From positions 62,001 to 126,000 of the forward strand of contig NC_012863.1 in the NCBI RefSeq assembly GCF_000026945.1: a stretch of 64,000 bases of DNA. Reading direction: 5' to 3'. Within the stretch, counting starts at the first letter, position 1. Each line of letters opens with the position of its first letter. The stretch comes from Candida dubliniensis CD36 (Eukaryota > Ascomycota > Pichiomycetes > Serinales > Debaryomycetaceae). The position numbers and the translations under genes were made by a program. Positions 29,369-39,274 of this stretch are shown here, piece after piece. Below the pieces are notes generated by a model. The model ran no database searches and had not been told where the DNA came from. It saw only the letters and a list, made by a program, of their open reading frames with translations.

Positions 29369-31241
29369 TCATTACAATTCCCATAAGGTTGACGAATTTG
29401 TATCCGGGAGTAGACGAGTTGGCTTTGGTCTTTTGTTGGCTGGTATTTTGCTGAGTTGGACATGGAGTTTAACTTTATTAGAATCAGCTGTCAAAAGCTA
29501 CAGCATGGGCTTCTGTGGGTCGTACTATTACGCAATTGGAGGACTTCTCCAAGTTTCAATTTTTTCAGTTATTTCCAGTAAGATTAAAAAAAATGCAAAT
29601 TTGGTCACTACATTCCCTGAGATGGGATACTTTAGATTTGGTGTACCTGGTCATTTAGCTTTTCTTTGGTGTGGGTTTGTGTGTAATGCAATTGTTAGCT
29701 CATGCATTCTTCTCGGAGGATCTGCTGTACTCCATGCTGTAACCGGAGTTAGTCAATATGCTTCACTTTTCTTAATTCCCTTCGGAGTCGCCATATATGT
29801 CTCGTTCGGTGGATTAAGAGCCACATTCATATCAGATGCATCACATACATGTATTATATTGATTTTTATTATTGTCTTTATGTTCGAAGTGTATGTCTCG
29901 AGTGACAAAATTGGATCAGCACGAAAAATGTGGGAGTTGTTAGAATCTTTGCCTCCAGTTGAAAACAATTACCATGGCTCTTATCTCACTTTCAGGTCTG
30001 AGCAGGGTGCCATATTCGCTGTGATTAGTGTCATTACCGGTATTGGGCTAGTTGTGGCCGACCAGGCTTATCTCCAGAGAGCAGTTGCAGCTGACCCCCG
30101 AATTACGTCCAGAGCATACTTCTTTGCTGCTTTGTGCTGGTTTGTTATTCCCTTTGCAATGGGTGCTTCTTTGGGTCTTGGTGCTAGAGCTCTTTCAGTC
30201 TATCCGGATTTTCCAAAATTGACTGAGTTTGAAGTGGGTGAAGGACTCCCTGCAGCGGCGGCTGCCACATATTTGATGGGTAAAACAGGACTGGCCATGA
30301 TAATCGTCATGATATTCTTTTCTGTCACTTCATCGTACGCGGGAGAATTAATTGCTACTTCCACTTTGGTTTCGTATGACATTTATAAACGATACATCAA
30401 TACCACTGCAACACCTTCACAAGTGGTAAAAGTAGCCAAGTACTCTGTATTTGGTTGGGCAATATTTTCATCTTGTCTTGCTTCCATTTTTTATGGTGCT
30501 GCAAAAATATCTATGGGTTGGTTGTTCAATTTTCTTGGGTGTGCTACAGCTTCTGGTGTCTTTCCAATAGCCTTGGCCTTTACATGGAAAGACTTGAACC
30601 AAGCAGGTGCCGTCGGTGGCTCTGTAGGTGGCATGATTTTAGCATTTATTGTTTGGTTGATCACCTGTAAAACATACACTGGAAGCATCACTGTTGACAA
30701 CTTATCCAACCAATGGGTATCATTTGCTGGTAACGTCACCGCTTTGGTTATGGGAGGGGTGATATCTGTCGTCTTGTCTTTGATTTGGCCAGCAAACTTT
30801 GACTTTGATAATACAAGAAACAAGACCAGCTTGGCTGAACAAAACACTGAAGTAAAGAAAGAAAGTTCAGGAATCACCAAGCTTGACAAAACCAAGGATC
30901 AGAATGTGGAAATTGAAACAGAAATTGCAAATTCCGATTTGGACATGGACCTAAACGCTGAAATCGATCACAAGCATTTGGATCAACAATTTAAAAAATA
31001 TACAATTTTGGTTATTGTTCTAGCCATAATATTTGTGTTTATCATTCCTGTGCCTTTAGGAGGATCTCCGTATGTTTTTTCACCGAACTTTTTACTTGGT
31101 TGTGTGGTTATTATCATTATTTGGCTATTCTTTTCCCTATTTTACGTGGTGGTTTTACCATTATTCGAAGCTAGACAAACTCTTTGGCGAATCACCAAAC
31201 AAATATTGAGGATCGATTCAACCACAAAAGAAAATATATAG
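29262..31241 (+). CDS. DUR3-family urea/polyamine permease (sodium:solute symporter superfamily)
   Basis: A 659-residue protein with about 15 hydrophobic segments. The N-terminal GAGFGLIIGGGVFFAVVMNY, the SRRVGFGLLLAGILLSWTWS helix, ADQAYLQRAVAADP and the SSYAGELIATSTLVSYDIYK segment are all characteristic of fungal Dur3-type members of the SSS superfamily. Yeast Dur3 imports urea and polyamines under nitrogen limitation. C. albicans has several paralogues (DUR3, DUR31 to DUR35, DUR4, DUR7), and I cannot say with certainty which this is. An acidic cytosolic loop (about 540-585) precedes the last two helices. GATA cores and a TATA box lie upstream. Confidence 0.85.
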   Translation: MEPSLSQGAGFGLIIGGGVFFAVVMNYVTHLQNKFSHYNSHKVDEFVSGSRRVGFGLLLAGILLSWTWSLTLLESAVKSYSMGFCGSYYYAIGGLLQVSIFSVISSKIKKNANLVTTFPEMGYFRFGVPGHLAFLWCGFVCNAIVSSCILLGGSAVLHAVTGVSQYASLFLIPFGVAIYVSFGGLRATFISDASHTCIILIFIIVFMFEVYVSSDKIGSARKMWELLESLPPVENNYHGSYLTFRSEQGAIFAVISVITGIGLVVADQAYLQRAVAADPRITSRAYFFAALCWFVIPFAMGASLGLGARALSVYPDFPKLTEFEVGEGLPAAAAATYLMGKTGLAMIIVMIFFSVTSSYAGELIATSTLVSYDIYKRYINTTATPSQVVKVAKYSVFGWAIFSSCLASIFYGAAKISMGWLFNFLGCATASGVFPIALAFTWKDLNQAGAVGGSVGGMILAFIVWLITCKTYTGSITVDNLSNQWVSFAGNVTALVMGGVISVVLSLIWPANFDFDNTRNKTSLAEQNTEVKKESSGITKLDKTKDQNVEIETEIANSDLDMDLNAEIDHKHLDQQFKKYTILVIVLAIIFVFIIPVPLGGSPYVFSPNFLLGCVVIIIIWLFFSLFYVVVLPLFEARQTLWRITKQILRIDSTTKENI

Positions 31242-31910
31242 AGCTGGTTTGTATCACGCCTACTAATAAACAGTCTTACTATTTATTCGCATTCATGTTG
31301 ATTAACAGTAAAAAGGGAAAAATATCAAATGATCCAGCTTATACTCTAAACTGTTGGGCCCTCATGTAATTTTTCTTTGCCCTTGGCGTTCTATTTTTGG
31401 AGTTTGCAAATCATAACCGAAAAGGATGCTCAACCGAATGTTAAATTGGATAAAAACGTATCGTATTGCCCGTGAATGGCTATGTTTTGTTTGTCGACTT
31501 TTCAAACAAAGTAAATAACATGAATTGAAAGTCGCCACAAACGAGAAAAAAAACGAAAAATCACCAAAGTATGAATTTCACCTTCCTCGACTCATGAAAG
31601 TGCCGTTAAAAAGCCCACAGGTAATTTTTTCGTGGTTTTTTACCTAAATAACCTGTTAATAATTACTTCTTTCATTTAAAATTGGTGTTTAAACAATTCT
31701 TTGTTCATTCGAAAAAGATTAAAATTTGATCCAAGTTTCCGGCATATAAAGTTTTTGTATGGGAAATCTGTGGCGACTTTCAATTCATTGATAGTTCCCG
31801 CGCATCGCATCACCATCAAAGATACAAAAACAAAAAAAAAAAAATCTCACACCTCAAGAAATCTGCAAAAAAAAAAAAAAAAGGTCTCCATCAAATCATC
31901 TCCCACCATT
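31242..31910. other. Intergenic region between the permease gene and DPH2 (669 bp)
   Basis: Contains the 20-bp inverted repeat at 31520-31539 and 31769-31788 and two poly(A) tracts just before the DPH2 ATG. The frame upstream of the DPH2 ATG is open to 31701 but has no ATG. Confidence 0.5.
31520..31788. repeat. Perfect 20-bp inverted repeat flanking a 229-bp segment
   Basis: The arm ATGAATTGAAAGTCGCCACA at 31520-31539 recurs as its exact reverse complement at 31769-31788. The match stops abruptly on both sides. The enclosed 229 bp lie in the upstream region of DPH2. There is no clear flanking target duplication. It could be a small foldback element, the ends of an inversion, or a long-range RNA stem. 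Confidence 0.85.
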
Positions 31911-33527
31911 ATGTCATCAGACACTGTAATAGCACCATCATTGTCTACTGCACAAGATGATGGCACATTTACCTATGACAAAGTGAAATCTACCACCAAA
32001 GAAAGAAAGCACTTGAATTTGAAAAACCCACTGGACACAAGCGAGATTAAATCCAAAATATGGAACTACTATTCGTTGTCAGAATTGATCCAATATCTAA
32101 GCCAAAAGGAAAACAACGAGTTCAAATATAAACGAATTACTTTGCAGTTTCCAGATGAACTAATTTGCGACTCTGCTACCATAGTGCACGATCTTCAACG
32201 AGAATTGAATATTGCTCCCCAAAATAGTTTGCACAGCTCAGACTGTTGTCAAGACACATGCGAACCCAATGCTACTCAAAGGATCTGGATATTGGCAGAC
32301 ACGTCTTATTCGGCGTGTTGTGTGGATGAAGTAGCAGCTGAGCATGTCAAAAGTGATTTGGTGGTGCATTTTGGGGATGCATGTCTAAACGAGATTGATA
32401 AACTACAAGCAGTGTTTGTATTGGGCAGACCCACACTCGATGTTGAGGCAATAGTGAAGCAGATTAGCTTAGCATACAGTCCTGAACAGAAAGTAGTTCT
32501 CATGTCTGATGCCCCACACACATATTTATTGCCTGAGATAGCAAAGGAATTGCCAGATTACGATATTTTGATTGCCAACTTACCAAAAACTTCGAGAGGC
32601 AGAATAATAGGATACACGCCGCCAGCAACAGGGTACAGGAAATTCAACCGAGTTTTCAACATTGAGGAAGTTGATTTTGCAGAATATGAGTTGTTTCACG
32701 TAACCAGTCCCGAGTCACCACGATTGCTACAATTGGCGACAAACTTTGCGTCTGTCACCACGTACGACCCGATTAGTGGCACCATCTCTACTGGGCCGTT
32801 TCCTAATTTAATGCGGAGATACAAATATGTCCACCAAGCTAGAATGGCCGGAACAGTGGGTATTTTGGTTAACACGCTTTCGCTAGCAAATACCAAGATC
32901 TTGTTGAACACAATCAAAGAGAAAATTAGAGAGGCGGGGAAAAAACACTATATATTTGTTGTTGGGAAACCCAATGTTGCCAAGTTGGCAAATTTTGAGA
33001 GTGTTGATATCTGGTGTATTTTGGGGTGTGACCACCAGGGAATCATAATCGACCAATTGAACGAATACTACAGACCAATTGTCACACCCTATGAGTTGTT
33101 GCTTGGGTTGAGCGACGAGCTATCGTGGACTGGCAAATGGGTGGTTGATTACAAAAGTGTGTTGAAGGAGTATGGCAACGAGGTTATTCAACCGAATCAA
33201 GATGCGGACTCGGACGAAGACTTGCCACCAGTGTTTGATCCTGTGACTGGGAGATACGTCAGTACGTCGAGACCATTGAGACAGATAAACCACCTTATGG
33301 TGAAGTCTAATGATCAAAGCCATGACAACGACAACGACAACGACAGTCAATTGGTCAAGAGGTTTTCAAATGCCGTAGCCATCAAGGGAACGGTCAGCAC
33401 ATCTGCTATTCATTTGCAAAATAGGCACTGGACAGGTTTGGGAAGTGATTACACTGAGGACGAGAATGCTGCAGGAGCATTGGTCGAAGACGGGAGAAAA
33501 GGCATAGCTAGAGGATATGATATTTAG
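31911..33527 (+). CDS. DPH2: Dph2, diphthamide biosynthesis protein 2
   Basis: A 538-residue protein of the Dph1/Dph2 family, close to the 534 residues of yeast Dph2. Conserved cysteines are visible in ADTSYSACCVDEVAAEH and in CILGCDHQG, and the family segment VVHFGDACL precedes the middle domain. Dph1 and Dph2 form the 4Fe-4S radical-SAM heterodimer that transfers the 3-amino-3-carboxypropyl group from SAM to a histidine of elongation factor 2, the first step of diphthamide synthesis. The start is the ATG at 31911: the 70 codons upstream that remain open contain no ATG and are lysine runs from poly(A). Pairs on the plus strand with HUL5, 671 bp downstream. Its upstream region holds the inverted repeat at 31520-31788. 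Confidence 0.92.
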   Translation: MSSDTVIAPSLSTAQDDGTFTYDKVKSTTKERKHLNLKNPLDTSEIKSKIWNYYSLSELIQYLSQKENNEFKYKRITLQFPDELICDSATIVHDLQRELNIAPQNSLHSSDCCQDTCEPNATQRIWILADTSYSACCVDEVAAEHVKSDLVVHFGDACLNEIDKLQAVFVLGRPTLDVEAIVKQISLAYSPEQKVVLMSDAPHTYLLPEIAKELPDYDILIANLPKTSRGRIIGYTPPATGYRKFNRVFNIEEVDFAEYELFHVTSPESPRLLQLATNFASVTTYDPISGTISTGPFPNLMRRYKYVHQARMAGTVGILVNTLSLANTKILLNTIKEKIREAGKKHYIFVVGKPNVAKLANFESVDIWCILGCDHQGIIIDQLNEYYRPIVTPYELLLGLSDELSWTGKWVVDYKSVLKEYGNEVIQPNQDADSDEDLPPVFDPVTGRYVSTSRPLRQINHLMVKSNDQSHDNDNDNDSQLVKRFSNAVAIKGTVSTSAIHLQNRHWTGLGSDYTEDENAAGALVEDGRKGIARGYDI

Positions 33528-34198
33528 TTTACTACAAACACTAATAAATAGCTCAATACACTGCCGACCGCTAAGCCAGTGCTTAAGAACACGGTTGTAA
33601 ACAAAAATTTACTAGAGAATTTTTTCAAAAAATGAGAGAAAATATTAGATGGTAATTGCGCATGATCTGAAGTTTATGTGGAGTTGTTTGTTCAATCTCC
33701 AATCTGTTTAAACTCCATGTGAGAAAGTAACAACCCTTACAAGTTAACTGGCTTTGATTATCTGAAACTGATTTGAAAGAAAGTATTGGCAATTAGAAGA
33801 ATTGCGGCATAGAGTACGTGTACTAACCAACACTACCCCTGATATCTTTTATAGCACAACCGAAACAGTTCTATAGCTCAAATTAACAATCAATCTTGTA
33901 TACTTACTCCTTAGTTATAACAGAGAACACCTTGATTAATATAAGAGTTTTGTGTCGGGTATAAATTTATCAATAATCATCTGTGGTGAAATCTCGCTTA
34001 ACTCAACCTCAATTGTGGTTGGTACCAGACACGAACTTTCATTTTTCGCCCTTTTGAATCCCATATTCTTAAACTCTTACCCTGAAGGCGGAAGTCAAAA
34101 ATACATTTCCATTTCCAATTCATTTGCCTCTTTGTTCATTCTATAATTTGATTCATTTTTTACTAACACCACCTTTATTCAGCAAAATTATTTTGAAA
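33528..34198. other. Intergenic region between DPH2 and HUL5 (671 bp)
   Basis: No gene seen. The last 75 bp before the HUL5 ATG are open in the HUL5 frame but begin at a TTG and lack ATG. The stretch presumably holds the DPH2 terminator and HUL5 promoter. Confidence 0.5.
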
Positions 34199-37120
34199 AT
34201 GTATAATTTTTCTGGGTCATCTAAGAAGAGAGTAGTTAATCTTGGTAATAAAAAACTGGGTAATAACAACAAAACCAATTTTCTAGAACAATCAAGATTA
34301 CAACGACAAGAAAGAGAATACAAAAAAAATAGGGAAAAATCAGCTATAATTATACAGAATCATATTAGGAAATATCTTGATTTGAAAAGAAATAGTTTTG
34401 CAATTATAAATGATTGGTTAAATTCCCACATTAACAATGAACAAGATTTCAATAGTTGGATTAATCAATTTATTAATTTGAGTAAATGGTATTTATTAAA
34501 ACAAGATGGTGGATTGATTTATCAAGTGCTTGAATCATTGCTAGATCACATACTGGATACTATGTTTGATATCTATAATACTGATGGAATGATACATGCA
34601 TTAAATAAATTGTTATCTTGTCTAAAAGACATCAATGCTTTATATTTAACTGTTCAAGCTTTGTATATTGTGGCATCAAAAACTGAGAATTTAGGGGAAG
34701 TAAATGGGGTGATTGACAATTTGCTGAGACTCTTCAATGAGTATCAATTATCAAGAGAACAACAAAGCAAGATTTTTGATTTGATTTTCATGATTAATAT
34801 ACATGATTCCCATTATGACTTTAAGAAAGCCTTAACACTAAATTACTTTGAAGGTGAAAACAAGAAGTACTTGCAGGTGTTGAGAAATGCAATTGGCCTG
34901 ACAACACATGCTCTAAAATTTAACGACGATGCATTGGTAAGAATGCTTTCGTCTTATTTAATCGTTCATGGTGATCAAAAGCTTACACAATTTGACTATG
35001 CATTCATTGGTTCTATATTAGAAAATATTGATTGTGAAGTCAGATTAGAGGATGATGATGCCGATGATGATGATTTCTTCGAGAAAAGAAAGTTTATAAA
35101 TGTTGATAAGGTAGATCCGACTTACCCAAGAAGAATCGATATACTATATATTGATGAAAAAATTTCTAATTCATTGGAGAAATTATACACCCGTTCTTTC
35201 ATCCAAGGAGTCATTAATCTATTAAGAAATGAAACATCAGAATTAAGAGGCCTAGCGTTGAAGATATTACCTGCATTGGTTAACTTATACCCTGCTCTCA
35301 AGGGGAAACTATGCATGTTATTATCTATTGTGCCCAACTTTTATAAATGGGTTTTCGAAACTATTAGAGAGCATGAGTTGTTTCACCTATTTATTAATTG
35401 CAACAAGGATTATGTAAGGACACAGGAATTAGAAAACATCGATGAAGCATCGATGTATTCTTTTTGGAAAATAGTTTTTTTGTTTGAAGAGCTGTATTCC
35501 TATTGGCTTATTGTTTCCAATGATTTGGAAAGTTTTAGTCATGAAAAACTTCCAATAGATGATGTCAAACTATTTATTGGTTTTTTGAAAGTTGCTTGCT
35601 TGACCTTGATTTTCACCTATAATAGAACATTGTTTCCCCATTACAGTAATTTGAAATCAATATCCACCACTTTATTAAACCAGTTATATTTAAGGAATTT
35701 GAGATTGAAATTTTTACCAAGAGATTATTGGAAACTCAAAGATTTAGTGTTCAATGTGGATTTGATGTTGTCAATAATTACTGAAGAAGAAGAATCAAGA
35801 ATAAACGCTGAGGCAGACAATGAAGAGGAAATAGTTGCTGTTAAGCGATCTAAACCAGTACCAATAGAAATATTATCGAAATTAGAAGTGTTGAAGACTT
35901 TACCGTTTTTCATTGAATTCAACCATAGAGTGGAAATATTTCAGTCATTGATTGATTTGGATAAAAAGAGAAATTTTTCATTTAATCCATTTACGTTTAG
36001 TGAATCGAAACTAGTAGCCGAAATAAACCGAGATAGTATATTGGAAGATGCATTTAATGCCTATCATAAAGAAGGAGCGAATTTTAAAAATAGATTACAA
36101 GTTGAATTTTTCAACGAATATGGTAGAGAAGCAGGGATCGATGGAGGTGGAATCACCAAAGAATTTTTAACTTGTATTGTCAAGGAGGGGTTCAATCCAG
36201 ACAATGCTTACGAATTATTCAAGGAAACTGGTGATAATCAACTTTATCCAAATGATAAAATTTTTGAAATCTTGTACATTGGCATGGATAAAGAATTTCA
36301 ACAAATTAAACTTGATTACATTCGATTCTTGGGTATGATTATTGGTAAATGTCTTTATGAAAATGTATTGATTGATGTTTGGTTTGCCCCATTCTTTTTG
36401 AACAAATGGTGTAATGATGCCATGAAAAATTCTATCAATGATTTGAGTTATTTGGATAATGAACTTTTCAAAAATTTAATGAAACTTACAAAAATGACCA
36501 ATGATGAATTAAAAATGTTAGAATTGACTTTTTCAATCAATTTAAAAATTGATAATAAATCTTATACTGTTGAATTATTACCTAATGGAGCTGTCATTGA
36601 AGTTGATCTGTCCAACATTTTAAGCTATATTCATCAATTTGCTAATTACAAATTGAATCAATCATTGAAAATACAAACCAAATACTTTTTGGAGGGATTG
36701 TATTCTATAATTTCAAAGAGTTGGTTGAGTATGTTTGATTGTTTTGAGTTACAAATGTTGATTTCAGGTGGTAAAGATGATATAAACATTGATGATTGGA
36801 AAAATAATGTTGAGTATGGTGGTTATTCGGATAGCGATCCTGCTGTTATTATGTTTTGGGAGATTGTTGAAGAAATGTCCCCACACGAAAGGTGTAAATT
36901 GATTAAATTTGTTACTTCTGTTAGTCGAGCCCCATTATTAGGATTTGGATCATTGGTACCTAAGTTTGGTATTAGAAATTCTGGTACTGACTCTGTTAGA
37001 TTACCAACAGCATCTACATGTGTCAATTTGTTGAAATTACCCAATTATCAAGATAAAAAGACAATGAAAGAAAAATTATTATATGCAATTAACACTGAGG
37101 CTAGATTTGATTTATCTTAA
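34199..37120 (+). CDS. HUL5: Hul5-like HECT-type ubiquitin ligase
   Basis: A 973-residue protein. Near the N-terminus is an IQ-like helix (SAIIIQNHIRKYLDLKR, about residues 50-66) as in UBE3B/C and Hul5. The last ~350 residues form a HECT domain: RLQVEFFNEYGREAGIDGGG, GMIIGKCLYENVLIDV, and the catalytic Cys941 in ASTCVNLLKLP. Yeast Hul5 is a proteasome-associated E4/E3 that extends ubiquitin chains and acts on misfolded cytosolic proteins after heat stress. The ATG at 34199 is taken as start, since the upstream in-frame 25 codons begin at TTG. It converges on RLP24 with 137 bp between stops. Confidence 0.88.
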   Translation: MYNFSGSSKKRVVNLGNKKLGNNNKTNFLEQSRLQRQEREYKKNREKSAIIIQNHIRKYLDLKRNSFAIINDWLNSHINNEQDFNSWINQFINLSKWYLLKQDGGLIYQVLESLLDHILDTMFDIYNTDGMIHALNKLLSCLKDINALYLTVQALYIVASKTENLGEVNGVIDNLLRLFNEYQLSREQQSKIFDLIFMINIHDSHYDFKKALTLNYFEGENKKYLQVLRNAIGLTTHALKFNDDALVRMLSSYLIVHGDQKLTQFDYAFIGSILENIDCEVRLEDDDADDDDFFEKRKFINVDKVDPTYPRRIDILYIDEKISNSLEKLYTRSFIQGVINLLRNETSELRGLALKILPALVNLYPALKGKLCMLLSIVPNFYKWVFETIREHELFHLFINCNKDYVRTQELENIDEASMYSFWKIVFLFEELYSYWLIVSNDLESFSHEKLPIDDVKLFIGFLKVACLTLIFTYNRTLFPHYSNLKSISTTLLNQLYLRNLRLKFLPRDYWKLKDLVFNVDLMLSIITEEEESRINAEADNEEEIVAVKRSKPVPIEILSKLEVLKTLPFFIEFNHRVEIFQSLIDLDKKRNFSFNPFTFSESKLVAEINRDSILEDAFNAYHKEGANFKNRLQVEFFNEYGREAGIDGGGITKEFLTCIVKEGFNPDNAYELFKETGDNQLYPNDKIFEILYIGMDKEFQQIKLDYIRFLGMIIGKCLYENVLIDVWFAPFFLNKWCNDAMKNSINDLSYLDNELFKNLMKLTKMTNDELKMLELTFSINLKIDNKSYTVELLPNGAVIEVDLSNILSYIHQFANYKLNQSLKIQTKYFLEGLYSIISKSWLSMFDCFELQMLISGGKDDINIDDWKNNVEYGGYSDSDPAVIMFWEIVEEMSPHERCKLIKFVTSVSRAPLLGFGSLVPKFGIRNSGTDSVRLPTASTCVNLLKLPNYQDKKTMKEKLLYAINTEARFDLS

Positions 37121-37257
37121 AATATATAGATTTATTTATTAGTATACAGTTTGTTTTTTTACTTCTTTAGGTCTATCTATCGCCTGATAGAAACTATAGA
37201 ACTAAATGAATAAAGGGAAAAGAAAGTCAAATAACCAAATACCTCTTGGGGTTAATT

Positions 37258-37881
37258 CTAATTTCTTGATTTTCTTTTGTTTTTCAAAATAACTTTTTGT
37301 TTAACACGTTTTTGTTCACTTTCACTTTCACTTTCACTTTCATCTTCACTTTCCATTTCTTCATCTTCACTTATCATTTCTTCATCTTCTTCAGCCTCTA
37401 TTTCTTCGTCTTCTTCCATGGCATTTTCTTTAGCAGCTAATTTCTCGGCTTTTCTTCTTAATTCCACTTCTCTTAATCTTAATAATTCTGGATTATCAGC
37501 AACTAATTTTCTATCAGCAGCCAATTGTCTTTCTTTATTACCCTTCATTCTATTCTTATAGAATGCTCTTTCTCTTCTTTGTCTAATCTCTTCGATTCTG
37601 CTCATACCTTTCAAAGTAGTGGCAACTAAATCTCTATTATATCTAACTGGAACATTTCTTCTGGCAGCAAATGTTAATGTTGAATCAACCACCAATTCTT
37701 TACCAGCAGCTTTTCTAAATGCTTTAGTCCAACGTAATTTTCTTGGGTTTCTACGTTGCTTAAATGCTTTATGACATTTCGAACGACAGAAACGGAATTC
37801 TTTGGCATCATTTCTCACAAATGTGATCCCATGTAATGGATATACGGGTGATGAACAAAAATGACATTGATAAATCCTCAT
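37258..37881 (-). CDS. RLP24: Rlp24, 60S ribosome assembly factor
   Basis: A 207-residue protein. The N-terminus is an L24e zinc ribbon with Cys6, Cys9, Cys32 and Cys36 ([24 protein letters not shown]), followed by [21 protein letters not shown], the Rlp24 signature. A basic middle and a long acidic tail ([21 protein letters not shown]) end in a basic KNKRKSRN. Rlp24 holds the place of ribosomal protein eL24 on pre-60S particles and recruits the AAA ATPase Afg2/Drg1 through its C-terminus. It is divergent from PAM18 across a 457-bp region holding a T30 tract and GATGAG boxes. Confidence 0.95.
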   Translation of the reverse strand: MRIYQCHFCSSPVYPLHGITFVRNDAKEFRFCRSKCHKAFKQRRNPRKLRWTKAFRKAAGKELVVDSTLTFAARRNVPVRYNRDLVATTLKGMSRIEEIRQRRERAFYKNRMKGNKERQLAADRKLVADNPELLRLREVELRRKAEKLAAKENAMEEDEEIEAEEDEEMISEDEEMESEDESESESESEQKRVKQKVILKNKRKSRN

Positions 37882-38040
37882 TGTTGTAGATATATATGTG
37901 AAATGTTATTGAAAAGGGGTACTTGGGGGGAGGCGGTGAGGGGATGATAATGTGACTTGTCTCTGGTTGATATAAAGAATATAGATAATTAAGAGTTCCC
38001 TAGTTGATTCCAAACTTAGTATCAAATGAGATGAGTTAAT

Positions 38041-38073
<33 letters not shown>

Positions 38074-38338
38074 GAATGAAAAAAGAAATTATTTGCAAGA
38101 GAAAGGATGAGAAAGAAACGAGAAACCAATTGGGCCTAAAAATATAAATTAATGCGAGTGTTAGTGCGAGGGCGAGGACCACTAGGTACTTGTATGGTAG
38201 TTTTTGAGAAAGTTAAAAACCAACTGAGAATTCTTGAGAGTGTGTGAAAAAAAAAAAAAAAAATTTTTCAAACTGATCAATCAATATTAGACTCATATAG
38301 AACTCACCACGACCACCAATACTACTACAACTTCAATC
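37882..38338. promoter_or_regulatory. RLP24-PAM18 divergent promoter with PAC-like boxes and a T30 tract
   Basis: GATGAG occurs at 38030-38035 and 38106-38111, matching the core of the PAC element of ribosome-biogenesis genes. Between them lies a run of 30 T at 38043-38072. An AAAAATTTTT stretch (RRPE-like) lies at about 38261-38270. Together these fit a ribosome-biogenesis promoter for RLP24. The long homopolymer would keep nucleosomes away and serve both genes. Confidence 0.5.
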
Positions 38339-38812
38339 ATGGCACCATTAGAAGCACCAATATTGGCCATACCTGGAGAAAATAATACTCAACAACAACA
38401 ACAACAACAATTTCAATACACTGGCCAGTTACAAAAGAAGAAAGCTGCCGAAGGATCAATAGAATGGTACTTTGATAAAACGATAAATTATATGGGAGAG
38501 CATCCTGTGATCACCGGTATAGGAGCATTTGCAGTAGCTTATTTTGCTGCTGGATTTATCAAATCTAATCAACCAGGTATAAATGGGAAAGCTTTTGTTA
38601 GAGGTGGATTTGGTGCTAAAATGACTGCCAAAGAAGCATTACAAATATTAAATTTAAAGGAAACTAATTTGAGTAAATTGAAATTGAAAGAACAACACAG
38701 AAAATTAATGATGGCTAATCATCCTGATAAAGGTGGTTCATCATATATCGCCACCAAAATTAATGAAGCTAAAGATTTGTTAGAAAAAAGAGGTGGTATG
38801 AAACCCAAATAG
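38339..38812 (+). CDS. PAM18: Pam18/Tim14, J-protein of the mitochondrial import motor
   Basis: A 157-residue protein. Residues 18-24 are a run of seven glutamines, followed by a single membrane span at about 55-73 (HPVITGIGAFAVAYFAAGFI) and a C-terminal degenerate J domain with the HPD motif at 128-130 (LMMANHPDKGGSSY). This topology (N-terminus in the intermembrane space, J domain in the matrix) is that of Pam18/Tim14, which stimulates the ATPase of mtHsp70 at the TIM23 translocon together with Pam16. Yeast has a close paralogue Mdj2, but this appears to be the main member. It converges on the SurE-like gene. Confidence 0.92.
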   Translation: MAPLEAPILAIPGENNTQQQQQQQFQYTGQLQKKKAAEGSIEWYFDKTINYMGEHPVITGIGAFAVAYFAAGFIKSNQPGINGKAFVRGGFGAKMTAKEALQILNLKETNLSKLKLKEQHRKLMMANHPDKGGSSYIATKINEAKDLLEKRGGMKPK

Positions 38813-39274
38813 ACTTTACAACAAGGATTGTTCATATCAAGTCGTTTTGTTTTGATAATAATCCCCCAATCATTCTGGTTGTTTTAGTTTTGAGCTGTAA
38901 ATAGTTTGGCATATTTATTTTTATCCATTTAAAGAATTTATACGTGTATTAATTAGTATATTGTAGTGATATTTTTGATCTAAACAGCTCAGCTGGAGTC
39001 ATATGTAGTATACTTAAGTACCTACCAGAAAGGAGAGGAGCCAAAGAGAAAGTGACCAGGTATCCTGGCTGAGGTAAATGTTGACAGTTGCAAATAGAAA
39101 AACAGTTCCCTACTTAACACCAACAACTTGTGGCAACACCGCAAACCACCATACCACAAGCAGACAAAATGGATTGTCATATTGAGAGGGTATAATAAGT
39201 TGGTCATACCCTTTAGTTTAATTATTTATTAAGTTATATATATCTATTAAGAAAAAAAGAGACAACACAGCTAT
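38813..39274. other. Convergent intergenic region PAM18 / SurE-like gene (462 bp)
   Basis: No gene recognised. It should contain both transcription terminators. A minus-strand frame at 39022-39207 has no recognisable features. Confidence 0.5.

Noticed and set aside
31701..31910. 70-codon N-terminal extension of DPH2
   Set aside because: It begins at TTG, has no ATG and is mostly lysine codons from poly(A). The ATG at 31911 gives the normal family length.
34124..34198. 25-codon extension of HUL5
   Set aside because: Starts with TTG; the first ATG is at 34199.
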